From the NCBI GenBank assembly GCA_013339765.2, contig CM023457.1, positions 59,947,355 through 60,011,354 on the forward strand: a stretch of 64,000 nucleotides of DNA. The letters are read 5' to 3'. Both the position numbers and the translations under genes were made by a program. The stretch comes from Haemaphysalis longicornis. Taxonomy: Eukaryota; Arthropoda; Arachnida; Ixodida; Ixodidae. The notes under the pieces are model-generated. The model saw nothing but the letters and a program-made list of their open reading frames with translations. It searched no databases and was not told the DNA's origin. Shown here one piece after another: positions 43,295-54,171 of the stretch (within the stretch, counting starts at the first letter, position 1; every line of letters begins with the position of its first letter).

Positions 43295-44216
43295 GCCCTG
43301 CGCTACATTCTTCGTCAGCCACCAGCCGAATGGGCTATATTCACGGACTCGAAGGCGGCGTTGCAAACCTTACGGCGTGCCAGATGCTTCAGCCTTCACG
43401 AGCATGTATCCCGTGACGTCACGTACCTGCACCATCTCGCCTACGTCGCCGGTCACCGAGTGACCCTACAATGGATGCCTGCACATTGCGGCATTCTCGG
43501 CAACGAGAAAGCGGATGAGGCAGCTCGCAGAGGCCTACAGCTGCGAAATGTAAGAAAGATTTTTTTCACAAAACACGAGGCCGCGGCGCTAGGTTTGCAT
43601 TAGAGGAGCGAAACCGCCTCTGGTCTTGTCCTGAAACTCGGCACCCTTTTCTGCACCATATAGACCCTGACTCAGAATGAGGCTACCAGAGCGGATTCCA
43701 CGTAAGCTTGAAACCCTTTACCACCGGTTGCGTCTCAAACGCAGCGCTCACGAACTCTTACCGCCATCGCCTCGGTCTAACTGCAAACCCCTATTGCGAT
43801 AATTGTGGATTGCCCGAAACAGTAGAGCACGTCCTTCTAGAGTGTCCGGCATACATCCAAGAAAGAAATCACCTCGCAGAAAAGATTGAGTGCCTCAACA
43901 ACGCATCTATATATTTGAAAGGTCTCCTTGGACCCTGGCCCTCTCCATCGTCCCAGAGAAAAGTATTGGTTGCTTTATTTGACTATTTACACGGAATCGG
44001 CCTCGCAGAGACAATTTAGAACTTTACGTGTGAGATAGAGGGGACTTTTAAGTCACCACGCAAAGCTTTCGTGTTCACTTTTTCTTTTAATCTCTTCTTT
44101 CCCCCTCTTTCTTTCTGCCCTACTTCTTTTAGGGCCTTTACTCCCTTCTCCCCATCCCGCAGAGTAGCATGCAGGCGGGAACATGCCGGCAAACCTCTCT
44201 GCTTTCATCTAATAAA
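43295..44216 (+). mobile_element. LINE 3' end: RNase H domain, C-terminal zinc finger, AATAAA
   Basis: The first frame (to the stop at 43601) has AEWAIFTDSKAALQTLRRAR, VTLQWMPAHCGILGNEKADE and AARRGLQ. TDSKAA, WxPAHxGIxGNExAD and the spacing are diagnostic of RNase H in I-type LINEs. A frame change near 43605-43740 leads into RHRLGLTANPYCDNCGLPET then VEHVLLECPAYIQERNHLAE, the CX2CX7HX4C C-terminal finger, ending AETI and TAG at 44017-44019. A 3' UTR with pyrimidine-rich stretches and AATAAA at 44211-44216 follows, then CTCTCCTC. 5'-truncated and frameshifted. Confidence 0.8.
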
Positions 44217-44264
44217 GCGCTCTCTCCTCTCTCTCCATCAGAAATCATCAACGTATCAACGTGG

Positions 44265-44340
44265 GTGTCGTGCGCGGGCGCAAAACGGGTCGCCTCAGCA
44301 ATGACACTGAAACGACCCGTTTTGCGCCCTCGCACGACAC
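44265..44340. repeat. 28-bp near-perfect hairpin with 20-base loop
   Basis: GTGTCGTGCGCGGGCGCAAA followed by ACGGGTCG (44265-44292) is matched by the inverted copy at 44313-44340 with a single mismatch. It lies directly downstream of the LINE 3' end and 25 bp upstream of another hairpin. Confidence 0.92.
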
Positions 44341-44364
44341 ACTTCCCAATTCTAATACACTATA

Positions 44365-44397
44365 CTCTATATAGCTCCCGCAGGGAGCTATATAGAG
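44365..44397. repeat. Perfect 15-bp hairpin with 3-base loop
   Basis: CTCTATATAGCTCCC, GCA, GGGAGCTATATAGAG: an exact inverted repeat. Confidence 0.93.
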
Positions 44398-45070
44398 GAT
44401 CTCTAGTTGAGAGAAACTAGGAAATCAGGACGGAAGGTTTCTATTGCAATACGCGGCGAGGCAGTGCACGGGCGGGGTGTCTGAGCACCAACACGGGCAT
44501 GCACGGCTAAAAACTAGCGACGTTGACGGAGGCTTTAGGATTTGGTGTGAGGGAGAGACGAAGAGGCTGCTGGAGTGGTGGTGGAAGAAAAGTAGGGACG
44601 AGAGTGGGACGTAGGAACAGTAATATACCGAATTAGAATTTAGAACAGAAGGAGGGGAGAGGTAAACAGGTGTGTAAGGGCAGGAAGGGGGAGGGGAGCG
44701 ATGGGAGCTTAAACCGAAGGGAGGGGGGCTAACCCATTAGGTTAATGACGGGAAAGCCAAATCAGTAGGATAACACAGGCGAGTCGGTTGCTGAAAACCG
44801 ACGTCCCGATACAAAGGAAGAGCCTCTAATCATCATCACCATCATCATCATCATCATCGAGCGACGTTATTTTCTTGTTTTTTCGTCGCCGCTTTCCTTT
44901 TTCGAAAAATGATTGAACAACATATCTACAATTAACTTGTAACCATTACTTATTATCATCTAAACGCTCGCTGTCTTACGTTATTTTCCTGATTTTTGAC
45001 CCGTGCGGCCCAGACAACTCACTCGGCGAGCCGGCCCGGGTAAAGTGTGTTTCGGGAACATACTAAGCTA
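44398..45070. other. Intergenic sequence, no gene seen
   Basis: Purine-rich to 44.8 kb, (ATC)n at about 44830-44858, then AT-rich sequence. No coding sequence was recognised. Confidence 0.4.
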
Positions 45071-45145
45071 AAGTGCGTTCGGTGGTAAGTGTCATTCAGG
45101 TTTGCCGTTTAGCTGCGCCTGAATGACATTTTAGCCGAGTGCACT
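45071..45145. repeat. Imperfect inverted repeat (hairpin MITE remnant)
   Basis: AAGTGCGTTCGGTGGTAAGT then GTCATTCAGG (45071-45100) is mirrored by CCTGAATGACATTTTAGCCG then AGTGCACT (45118-45145). The loop is about 17 bp. It lies about 600 bp upstream of the CABLES coding start. Confidence 0.65.
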
Positions 45146-45199
45146 CTGTGGAAGTGCACTTAAATAGGCACGTTTTACAGACACATTTCAAGATTCCCG

Positions 45200-45733
45200 G
45201 GACTTGCACTGGTTGAGGCGTGTTGACGCGGTCGTAGTAGTGGCGCCGTCTGCTGAGCTTCGAGAGGAACGCGGTGTCTTTTTTCTTTCGCCCGACGCGC
45301 GATGTCGCTGCAAGCGGGCTCCCGTTTCACAATCGCGTATGGATATGATCTCTTGCTCGCGGCTGTATGGCCGAGCGTTGTATCTCGGTCGGTCGATCGT
45401 TCATCGGGACAGCCGTCGAGTGAATAGCGCTCGCCCCTTTCCGTTTGTTTCACCTCCCCAACCGCGGCTGCTGCCCGGTCAGTGAGCGGCGCCAGCGGGA
45501 GCAGTTCGGCCCATGGTGAAGAACGCTGCCAGTGCGCCCCTCGACGAGCCTGTGCGTGCATCAGCTGAGTGAAGTGCCTCGCTTACCACCATGACTCGAC
45601 CACGTTCCACCACCTCCGGCGGCAGAGGCCCCGCCGTAAACACGACACCGCAGTACTCCGCCGTGGTCCGCGCCGATCAGCCGTTCGCGTGCGCCGCAAT
45701 GACTCCTAAGCCGACGCCGACCTTACGGACTAC
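45200..45733 (+). promoter_or_regulatory. CpG-rich promoter / 5' UTR region of the CABLES-like gene
   Basis: GC- and CpG-rich stretch immediately upstream of the coding start, unlike the AT-rich flanks. A short upstream frame from ATG at 45591 (MTRPRSTTSGGRGP...) is out of frame with the main ORF and stops at about 45762, overlapping its start; it could act as an upstream ORF. No TATA box is evident. The transcription start was not located. Confidence 0.4.
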
Positions 45734-46131
45734 ATGTCGCCTGCGCCGTCGTTCGCTCTGAGTGTGCAGGAGCGTCGTCTGCTTTTCCTGCGGTCGTCTG
45801 CAGCGCTTATTATGGCCGCCGTGCTCAAGCGGCAGCGTTCTCGACGCCGGCTCGCAGCGCTGACGTTCCTCTCCAACATCTCGCTCGACGGCACGCACAG
45901 GGACACCAAGCTGGGCATATTCAACCGCTCCTCGCAGTCGTGCGACCTCGCGGCGTCCGAGTACGAGCCGGCGACCGCCGCTAAGGCCGCCGTCGTCGGC
46001 GCCCGGGAAGACGAGGACGAGCTCGCACGTTCGCCGCCTCTGGCGAAGTGCGCCGGCGACTCGGCCGGGAAGGCGAGCAGCGAGGAAAAACTGGCCTACT
46101 GCGGAGGTAGCAGCCCCCAGGAACGAGATAG
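45734..46131 (+). CDS. CABLES1: CABLES1/2-like protein, first coding exon (partial gene)
   Basis: From ATG at 45734 the frame reads MSPAPSFALSVQERR, with residues 36-53 being RSRRRLAALTFLSNISLDGT-like. Human CABLES2 has RRRQAALFFLNNISLDG in its N-terminal exon, and this block is a hallmark of the family. The rest is Ala/Ser-rich and acidic (REDEDELARS), then ENDS ...CGGSSPQERD. The donor AG|GTGAGC at 46131/46132 ends the exon in phase 2. An in-frame TAA 27 bp upstream makes 45734 the first usable ATG, although an internal Met at 45812 (MAAVLKRQ) is possible. CABLES proteins link CDK5/CDK2 and ABL kinases and end in a cyclin-box domain, which is not in this window. The choice between CABLES1 and CABLES2 is arbitrary for an arthropod ortholog. 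Confidence 0.78.
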
Positions 46132-46859
46132 GTGAGCGGCCGACGGGTGCCTTTCACTTTTTTTTCCCCTTCCTTCTCGCGTGTTTGTTGGCCTTTGAGC
46201 GAGCGTGGTTTTGTGCCGCTGCGGAGTTTCGATCGAAGAATCGAGCGGCCGACTGGCGGGTGCGTTTTGTAGCGAGCGCGAAGCCTCATTTCGCGGGCGC
46301 CCAGCTCGATTTGTTTACGTTGGTGCGGGGCCAGCCGCCGGCGCAGAATCGTCGAGCGGCAACGTTCTTCCGGAAACGAGCTCTCCGCCGTACTCGCGCG
46401 CCCGCGCGTTTCGCTGAGCGGGTCGGGACGGTGGAAGAAAAAGAAAATAAGAAGGAAGGCGGAAACCATTCTTGTGCCATATCCTTGGTATCGAAGGCTA
46501 GCTGCTGTTTGTGGCGCTGAGCTGAACAGGTGCGCGGGCAATAACAAGGTCTTCTAAAATAGATCGCAGCTGCTTGATGCGGAATGTGTGTAACGTACAC
46601 GTTGCGTCAGCCTGGTTGCGACCAGATTAATGCGGTTTCAGCATCTGTAATTTTGTCAGAAAACGCTTCTACGGCCCGTTTGTTCGTAGGATTGAGCGTC
46701 GTGAAATCGAACGTTGGGTGTCACATTTTGTTTTTTAAGTATTTGTAAAGCACGAATGCTGCCAATCTCGAGTAGTGGTCCAACTGCATTGCATATGTGT
46801 GCGAATGGCGGCGTTTTCCTTAAATTTTGTTTTAATTTTTGTGTAGGGAACTGAAGCGC
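46132..46859 (+). other. Start of CABLES intron, GC-rich then AT-rich
   Basis: The GC-rich island continues to about 46.45 kb, with open frames on both strands that show no domain. No further exon was recognised. Confidence 0.4.
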
Positions 46860-47012
46860 ATTACACCCTGAGATGTGAAGGTTCTCATGCGTGAGTGACA
46901 CCCAGGGAACTTGACGTTTGCATGTCTGGATTACACCCAGAGGAGTTAACGTTTGCATGCGTTAATTTAATACATCCTAAAAAGTTCACGCTTGCATGCG
47001 TGAATACGTTTT
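46860..47012. repeat. Degenerate tandem repeat, ~45-50 bp unit, three copies
   Basis: Each unit contains a form of TTACACCCxGAGxxGTxxACGTTTGCATGCGTxAAT. Good examples are GACGTTTGCATGTCTGGATT, TAACGTTTGCATGCGTTAAT and CACGCTTGCATGCGTGAATA. Confidence 0.6.
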
Positions 47013-50000
47013 CGTGTACACGCTTAATTGGGCGTTAAATGTGTTCTTTTTTCGTCTCTTTTGGTCGACAAACATTTGCCCCGAAATTTGCTTCTCTAGT
47101 TAATGCGGCTCAATTCAAAGCCGTGCGAAATTTTCGCTCACTTGAGATAGCGCTTTGGACGTGACATTTCGGTGCGTCTGTGAGGTGCATTCAATTATTC
47201 AATACCATGTCGTTGTCGCACTCGGGGCAGGGCTATAACGCGTCTCGTGGACCACGCGGGTTCTGGTTTTGGTATGCTAGTAGCCGGACGCTATCGCCTG
47301 CTACGGACTCGGGTTCTCACGGACTCATTCGCGGTGACTCTACGCTGTGTACTGAGACGCCACCCCTTATCAACGTGACCTCATTATGTTACTCTTTTTG
47401 TCGCGAATTTTGTTCCCCACTCCGTGGTGACCTTCGTGTCTCGCTTGCTAGCGCAATCGGGTGGAAACATCATCCCTCAGGCCGTTTTGGACGCGATGCG
47501 TCGGGTCGGCTTTGGCGCGGGTTATCCATGGTGCAGTGTATGAGCGCTGGTGTGCATATGGTGCTGCTGCGGTGCCCGCCTAAAGACAGCGACCCGTTGA
47601 CAGTAAACAACAAGGAAAGATGGCGACGATAGCCGCAAACGCAACAACGGTTACAACGACAGCTACACAGGCTTCTTTAGAGCATAACCAGAGAAGGTTA
47701 TCTTGAAAAAAAAAAAAAAAATGGCTACCCGTGTTGCACTTATACACGCATACGGGTTGGGAGATATGGGCTTGGTAATGGCATAGCTGTAAAGGTAAAG
47801 TGGTCTTACTTGTATTATAATTGGGCGCAGGGACATTGTGTGATTGTAAGCACAACGCCCCTACAGTCGCGCTGTTCGATATGAGAGTGCTCTCTTTGCA
47901 CTATTGGTCGGACTCGGCGAAACCTGCTCATCGTCTGGGACTGTAACGTATACATGTCTTGATCCGTGTGAAATACAGAGAGTATCAGCGGGGATGCGAC
48001 ATTTCCCTCCGCACGGCGGTAATACGGTGCAGCAGCCGCCCAGCTCCTAAGACCCCGCGCATCTTGTGGAACAAAGTTGCTTGAACATCCATTGGTGGAT
48101 CTTTATTATGTGTAACCGTTCGTACAAGCGGTGGCGGGAATCCCAAGACCCGTCGAGGCGTACACAACCGGTGATCCGCGCTTGGCTTGTCGTCTCCACG
48201 GCAACGTCGCCAGCGTTGCGAAGGCTGGCGACGTCGTCGTCTGCGCGTCCACCGCTCTGCTGGCTGAGCGACGCGAAAACGAACAGAGCGCCGCAGAAAT
48301 TTCGCCGGCATGCCGCGTCAATCTGCTCACGCAATAAAAGTGGCAATTGCGCGTGTTTATGTCCGTTTCTATTCTGGCCACCTGGCAAACTCTCCAGAAC
48401 TCGAGTGCAAGCGCTTGAAGGTAGGATTGGTGGCGTTGCGAGTTGTAGTAACTCATCACAGGTTGAGTGATATGCAATCCGTTTGGCCCATGTCCGAACA
48501 CGGTATAATTTACTCTTCGACGTACCTATTCACCGTTCGTGTAGATATTGCATGTGCGCTTGTAGACCGTCACACTTGGAAGAACGACGGTGCCCGTCCG
48601 AAAAACTTGAAATAAAGTTGTTTATTTCTTGTTTATTATGTTTACACACACCGAATGGGGGAGGGGGGAATGAAGGAATTATTTATTTATTTGCATTTAT
48701 TTATTTTACCCTCAGGGCCAGAGGCATTACAGAGGGAAGTTGTTACAAGTCAAAATAATACAGAATACAAACACAGTGTAATTGTTAATAAGAAAGATAC
48801 ATGACGTTGCTCCTAATTATACAATCTTTGCTACGCGATGCGCGAAACAAATGGTTATCGGCAATTGTAACAATATCTTCGGGAAGGTGCGGCAAAAAAG
48901 ACTGATAAAACGCTTTCGTGTTGCTTCGGCTGAAAACCCACTTTGTGACGATGATCGATGCGATAAGAAAGGTACAGAGGCCGGGGGATTAGTTCATCGC
49001 GAAGAGCAACATGATGATAAAGCTTTTGGAATAAAGTTAAGCGAGAAATCTTTCGGCGAGATGATAAGGATGGAAGCCCAATGTTTGACTGCATGGCACT
49101 TATGCTTGCACCTCGGTTATTGGCGGTGAGCGCGACCACGGGCGGCGCTGCGAAGCGCGCCTCCGTGACGTCAGCTTAGGGATTCTCGCATTTGTCGTCT
49201 GCTTCACTCCGGCTCGCTCTCCCTGCTGTTTCTATGCGACGTCTGACGCTCGTCCGCACCTGATTTTGCGTGTGCGTAACTTTTTACCATAATAATAGAC
49301 TTAAAATCGCATACACTAGCTCTGAAAGTGAGTTAAAGTACAGTTTTGTATACCGCTACGGAAGAAACATTGCCGGCGTCGCCCCATTCCTGACGAAGCC
49401 GGTTCTGTGCAGAGCGCGAAGGGCCGGAGTTAGGCGTCAGCTTCTGTATTAAGCAGCCTTTCGAACAAAGGGAACAGCCAGCTGGTAGTAACCGACAACA
49501 GCGAAAATACAAGACCAAAGCAAATTCCAGGCCTTCGGGGCTTTCGGCTTTGACAGAAGGCATTACGATTCCCGGTAATCACATGCAAGGTAAAACAGTT
49601 TTTAAAACCTTGCCGAACGCTGGAAAGTATTGTGTCACATCACTTTACGTTGTCATGCATGAAAGTATGCCGACATGAACTGTGGGCTGCAAAAACTGTG
49701 GGTTAAGTTTCAAATAACCCACTGTGTATAACCACGTGCTGGTTTTATACCGGGATTCGAACCAGTATGAAGGTGTATAGAGCAAAACGAGTCACGTCTA
49801 CGGTAAATATACAGTAACACTTTCCTTTGTTCAGACCTCGAGGGATATTTCGGTACATCTACGTCAGCCATATCCTAATTTCAGATAAGCGTTATAGGAA
49901 AACTGCACTCAAGAGGAGAAGGAGGAGGAGGTGGAGAAAACTTTTATTAACCGTAAAATCGAGCTGATTATTATGCCAGGTCCTCAGTCCAGGACAAGAG

Positions 50001-51637
50001 AGCAAGATGAACTTTCTTCAATTCATAGAACCACAATCCCGAGTAGACCAGGATTTGTTTTTTACGCCTGGAAGGGTTGGAAAACATTAAAGAGCCGCTT
50101 GGGAAAATTCATCGGCTTCGGTTCTTGTAATATATACACGTATATACTATTTATTGCATTAGTTAGCGAATTTATCAAATCTTCAACACCGTAATCATGT
50201 CATAATTGTTCGGGTTGAGAGTCAGTTCGTTATTATTACGACAGTTACGATAAGAATTCGGAGCACAAAAGCCGCCAGTACTCGGGACAACGTTGTCTAA
50301 GGCACGATCGCGGTGCATAGCACAAACCTTGTCATTGTATTTGCATGTGAACAAGCAACGCACGCTGCCGGTGTGCCCCTTCTTGCACGCAGCCATAACG
50401 AAAGCCAATTTGTGAAAAAGGGAATGTATGCCATACAGCCTGAAAAAAAAAATCCACACGATCTTTGTGAGCCTCCCAAACATCCCCAAACCTATTATAA
50501 GACGTTTGTGACGGTGTAGAAAAGTTAATGCGATGGGCATAGAAAAAAAACACATTCATGTGATACAAGTCAACAACAACGAAAGAAACAGAAGAAAGCC
50601 GCTTTCTTTCCTGTGCGATGCGCGTGTACGAGCCCGGCGCTTGGTATACGTAGCGTTAGAGTGTTGAGTCTTCATCAGAGCATCTCAAGAATACTGTAGG
50701 GAAACCTACGCATTTTGCATACTTATCGAGGAGCTCTTAGCGCTGAACCTTGCGAATAAACTAGAAAGGACGAGTTAGACACGATCTTCTTACCGATGCT
50801 GTGAAGAAAGTTGTTCTTTCTCTCCTAGTCCGTTGCAAACTGATGGGGTATACAGCTTGAAACTATTCAGATGTATCTGAAGCTGGCAAATATAACTGAA
50901 TTACCAGAAATACGCTTTTAAATGCAATAAAGCACCAACGCGGGCTTTTTCTAGCACACGCAAGTACTGCCCCTCACCAGCGGAGTGTAGCAGCGACAGC
51001 GGGCGCGAGTCCCTAAGCGACGTCAGAGCCAGGGGGCGCCACTCGAACATTCTCACCGCCAATAATTAGATAGTATAAAACGAACACAGTTATTCTGTAC
51101 CAGTTCAAGTGCGTTAATTAGATTAGCGTGGTGAGGGTCCCAAACATGTACCTATTAGGCGAGAGAGAAAGAAGCTCAAGGCGGCGGTCGTATGAGTTAT
51201 CCCTCTGAGCCATAGCCGTGTACAGCTTCACGTGATCAGAGCGCCATAAAAAAAAAGCAATGCAGCCGCAGACGTGACACGTTATTTCACAAGATCTCGA
51301 ATCAGTGCGATGATATCTGAACGTCGCACGCGAACATTTATGTAAATATCAGGGGAACTTGTCGAGTACTGACTGCGTCAGTAAGAAAAAGTCGAAGTGG
51401 GATTGTCGTTTCTAGCGCCGTCTCGCCGTCGCCACAATGACAAGGGTTCAAGGGTCTCTTGGGAGTCCGTTTATGAAGCTCGTTACGAAATCACGGAGAG
51501 TTTTTTTTTTTGTTGTTGTTTTATGTCCAAGGGTAGTGATGCTAGGCGTTTTCCGGTCAGCTATATACATACGGTGCGTGTGGGTTCGACTGCGTGCGTG
51601 CGGATGCCATCGTATTCAACAGTAATACAACTAATAC
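47013..51637. other. Presumed CABLES intron, no gene recognised
   Basis: Holds a 150-codon open frame at 47180-47632 and a 134-codon frame at 48066-48470, neither with a recognisable domain, family resemblance or splice context. Poly-A at 47706-47719; GA-rich tract at about 49912-49938. A tRNA-like 3' half (GGGATTCGAACC) near 49752-49763 has no 5' half. No CABLES exon was seen. Confidence 0.35.
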
Positions 51638-52080
51638 ACTGTAAAACTATTTACACCCTTAAGAGTGTAGATCGCTGTCTATAACACCTTTGCACCCTAG
51701 CAAAAACACAAGAATGCACTTCTAAAGGGTGTTTTATTGCTGATTGACACCCTTTCAAAGGGTGTTTTGTTTTTGATAGTTTGTAAGGGTGTTACACTGT
51801 AAGGTGATTTACACCCTTTTGTCTATAACTAACAGCCTTACACCCTATCAAAAAAACAGAGAAAAACACGCTTTGACAGGGTGTAATTTCCAATTTAACT
51901 CCCTTTAAAATTTGTGTTTTGGGATGATGTAAAGGTGTTGACAAAACACCCTTGTTATTCCTTTATCTTTTTGCGGGTGTGTAAGGGTGTTACTTGCAGA
52001 AAGTAATCACACCCTCAATGATGTTAATTATTTTACGGTGTAATTATAGGCAAAAAGGGGTAAATCATTTTACGATGTAG
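51638..52080. mobile_element. TACACCC-type MITE cluster, first block
   Basis: The left end CACTGTAAAACTATTTACAC and right end GGTAAATCATTTTACGATGT are inverted. The inside is a chain of nested units each bounded by TTACACCC and AGGGTGTAA (for example at 51785-51810 and 51838-51885), with repeated AAAACAC/GTGTTTT cores. It looks like repeated self-insertion or tandem growth of one short element. Confidence 0.65.
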
Positions 52081-52379
52081 GGGTTAGAACACTGCAACCT
52101 CTCCACGTAAGCGGGAAAGATTGCCCAGTGTAACGCCCATTGCCGCGTAGTCGTCGGGGGCGATTTCCTTCCGCTGTATCTCGGTCTTGTCTTTCGTTCT
52201 TTCTTTTTTTTTAATTTCATCTCGGTCTGGAGGGGTGTCACCAATTTCCAAACAATGCGCGCACTCCAACCGACTTCTTCGCGGTGGAACTACAGCTCTA
52301 AAGACCACTGTCGCTCGCCGGTGGCAAACTTATGGTGCTATCGCTTCTCGCGAAAGGCTGGTAGGCGTAGTACACGGTA

Positions 52380-53060
52380 AAGGTGACAAATCATTGTCTA
52401 TAACTAGTACCCTTACACCCTAGCAAAAAAGAAAATGTGTGAAATTATTTACATCGTTAATGGTGTACATCACTATCTATAACGCTCTTGTACCCTAGCC
52501 AGAAAACAAAGTAAAACGCACTTTTAATGGTGTTTTGTTTTTTATAACGCCCACACACCCTAGCAAAACACTAGCATAAAGCCTTTTAAAAGGGTGTTTT
52601 ACCGTTAATTACGCCCTTCCAAAGGGTGTACTTCTTTGTTTTTTGGTAGGGGGCAAAGGCCCGCTCACACTTGCGACGGAAGCGACAAAAGCGACGCAAT
52701 CTCGGTCGTTCTATGTAGTGGGTATCGCGCTTGTTGCATACTCACGCCTTTTCATTGTATAAACCAGTTTAAACGCTTTGACAGGGTTGATTTCGCTACC
52801 GTGGAAAATCGTGTGCTTGTGTCGCTCTGTCGCAAGTGTAAAGGGGGTTTCCCCAAAACATCAAATTCATTTATCATTTCCCGGGGGTGAAGGGTGTTCT
52901 TAAACAGCCAAGTGTTATTTTTTCCCGGTGTTAATTATAGGCGTAAAAAGGGTCATCTCCGTGGTGGTTATTGCAACCTTCACGTATATCGGGAATATAT
53001 ATAGTGTAACGCCCATTCTATTATCTGGGGATTTCTCCTGAGAGGCGGTGCTTTCTTTCA
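52380..53060. mobile_element. TACACCC-type MITE cluster, further degraded blocks
   Basis: Repeats of CACCCTAGCAAAA, TTATAACGCCCACACACCCT and AAAGGGTGT run from 52380 to about 52640. A weaker continuation, including GGGGTGAAGGGTGTTCTTAA, runs to about 53.0 kb. The stretch 52083-52380 between the clusters recurs in weak form at about 52960-53180 (TGCAACCTTCACGTATATCG then GTAACGCCCATT), suggesting a segmental duplication of the whole unit. Confidence 0.5.
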
Positions 53061-54171
53061 TTCTAAGAAAACATTTTTAGAAATTCATTTTTTTGAACGT
53101 CCGTGTCATTTTATCAATTTCTCGCCTTCTACAACGTATTGGGGAACATTTCAAACTTGTTCCAGGGCCGGTGGCAAACTTAGGTCTTGCTCGCAAATTT
53201 TTAGGCTGTACACGGATTAAAGTAAACATTGAATTAGTACCCTTTTACAACCCTAGTATTAGATGTATTCCCCTGCAATTGCCCATTTTAAATGTAAATG
53301 CTGAACGACTCTGCAACTTTAGGTTGTAAACAAAGAAGGGCATATCAAGGAGGGTTTTTGTGTTTTTACGCCCACAAGTACGAACCTGAAATCGAACTTT
53401 CACGAGGTGTTTTAACGGTTAATAACCCTTGCAACGCTAACAGTAGTTTGGGGGGGCACTTGCTTACTTGCCCGAGGCTACTGCCAAGCATGCAATCGGG
53501 CAGTCCGGCGCCGGGATCGATCTGAACAGCTCATCGATTTCTTGAGTAAAATTTTTATTCGCGGGAGAGGTCTTGAGCACGGGAGGGAACACCCCCTTGG
53601 GTGCTGTCGGCAATTTGGTGAAGGGCCTTTGGGGTGGTACAGACAAAAAGGGTTTAAAGTCGGAGCAGAGCCGACAGAGCCGCAGAGCTCTAGGTAAAAA
53701 ACAACAACAAACACCAATGAGCAAAGAAACACGTGCTTTTATGTATAGCCCCACATCTGTTAGCAACTTCGTTCACTTCTGAAGCGTTAGGTGTCTACTG
53801 AGGAACCGATGCGCACTATGTCAGGGCGGTTGCGAGAGCGGCTGCAACCTGGAATGTGATACATAAGCGACGTATTACATTCGTCTCGCTCCATCTGGAA
53901 TGCGCGGCGGCCGGAAAGGACGCGCTGCGAGGAATTGCTCCGTCGTCTGGCCGTGCAGGTTCCTTGTGCGTCTGTGTCGCGTGTTTTTGCCGCCGGCGCG
54001 CACCGTCGACGACGGCGACGAAGACGACATTCCTTGGGGATGGGACACGCGTGTCGGCTTACCGTCGCCGCAACGTACACCCCTCGCTCGCCTCCTGAAG
54101 GGTCGTGTGTACCCGCCTTGTCTCCACGTGTGCGGACTTTGTTCGCGGTTTTATCTGTCGCGAATCCAGCG

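Noticed and set aside
44830..44858. (ATC)n tract as the tail of a minus-strand RTE LINE
   Set aside because: No LINE coding sequence lies on the expected side, so it was left as a simple repeat.
45591..45761. Upstream ATG as the CABLES start
   Set aside because: It is in a different frame and stops at about 45762, and the conserved RRRLAALTFLSNISLDG block lies in the 45734 frame. A frameshift error between them cannot be excluded.
47180..47632. 150-codon open frame
   Set aside because: No domain, no splice or promoter context and no family resemblance; length alone is not evidence in 64 kb of mixed composition.
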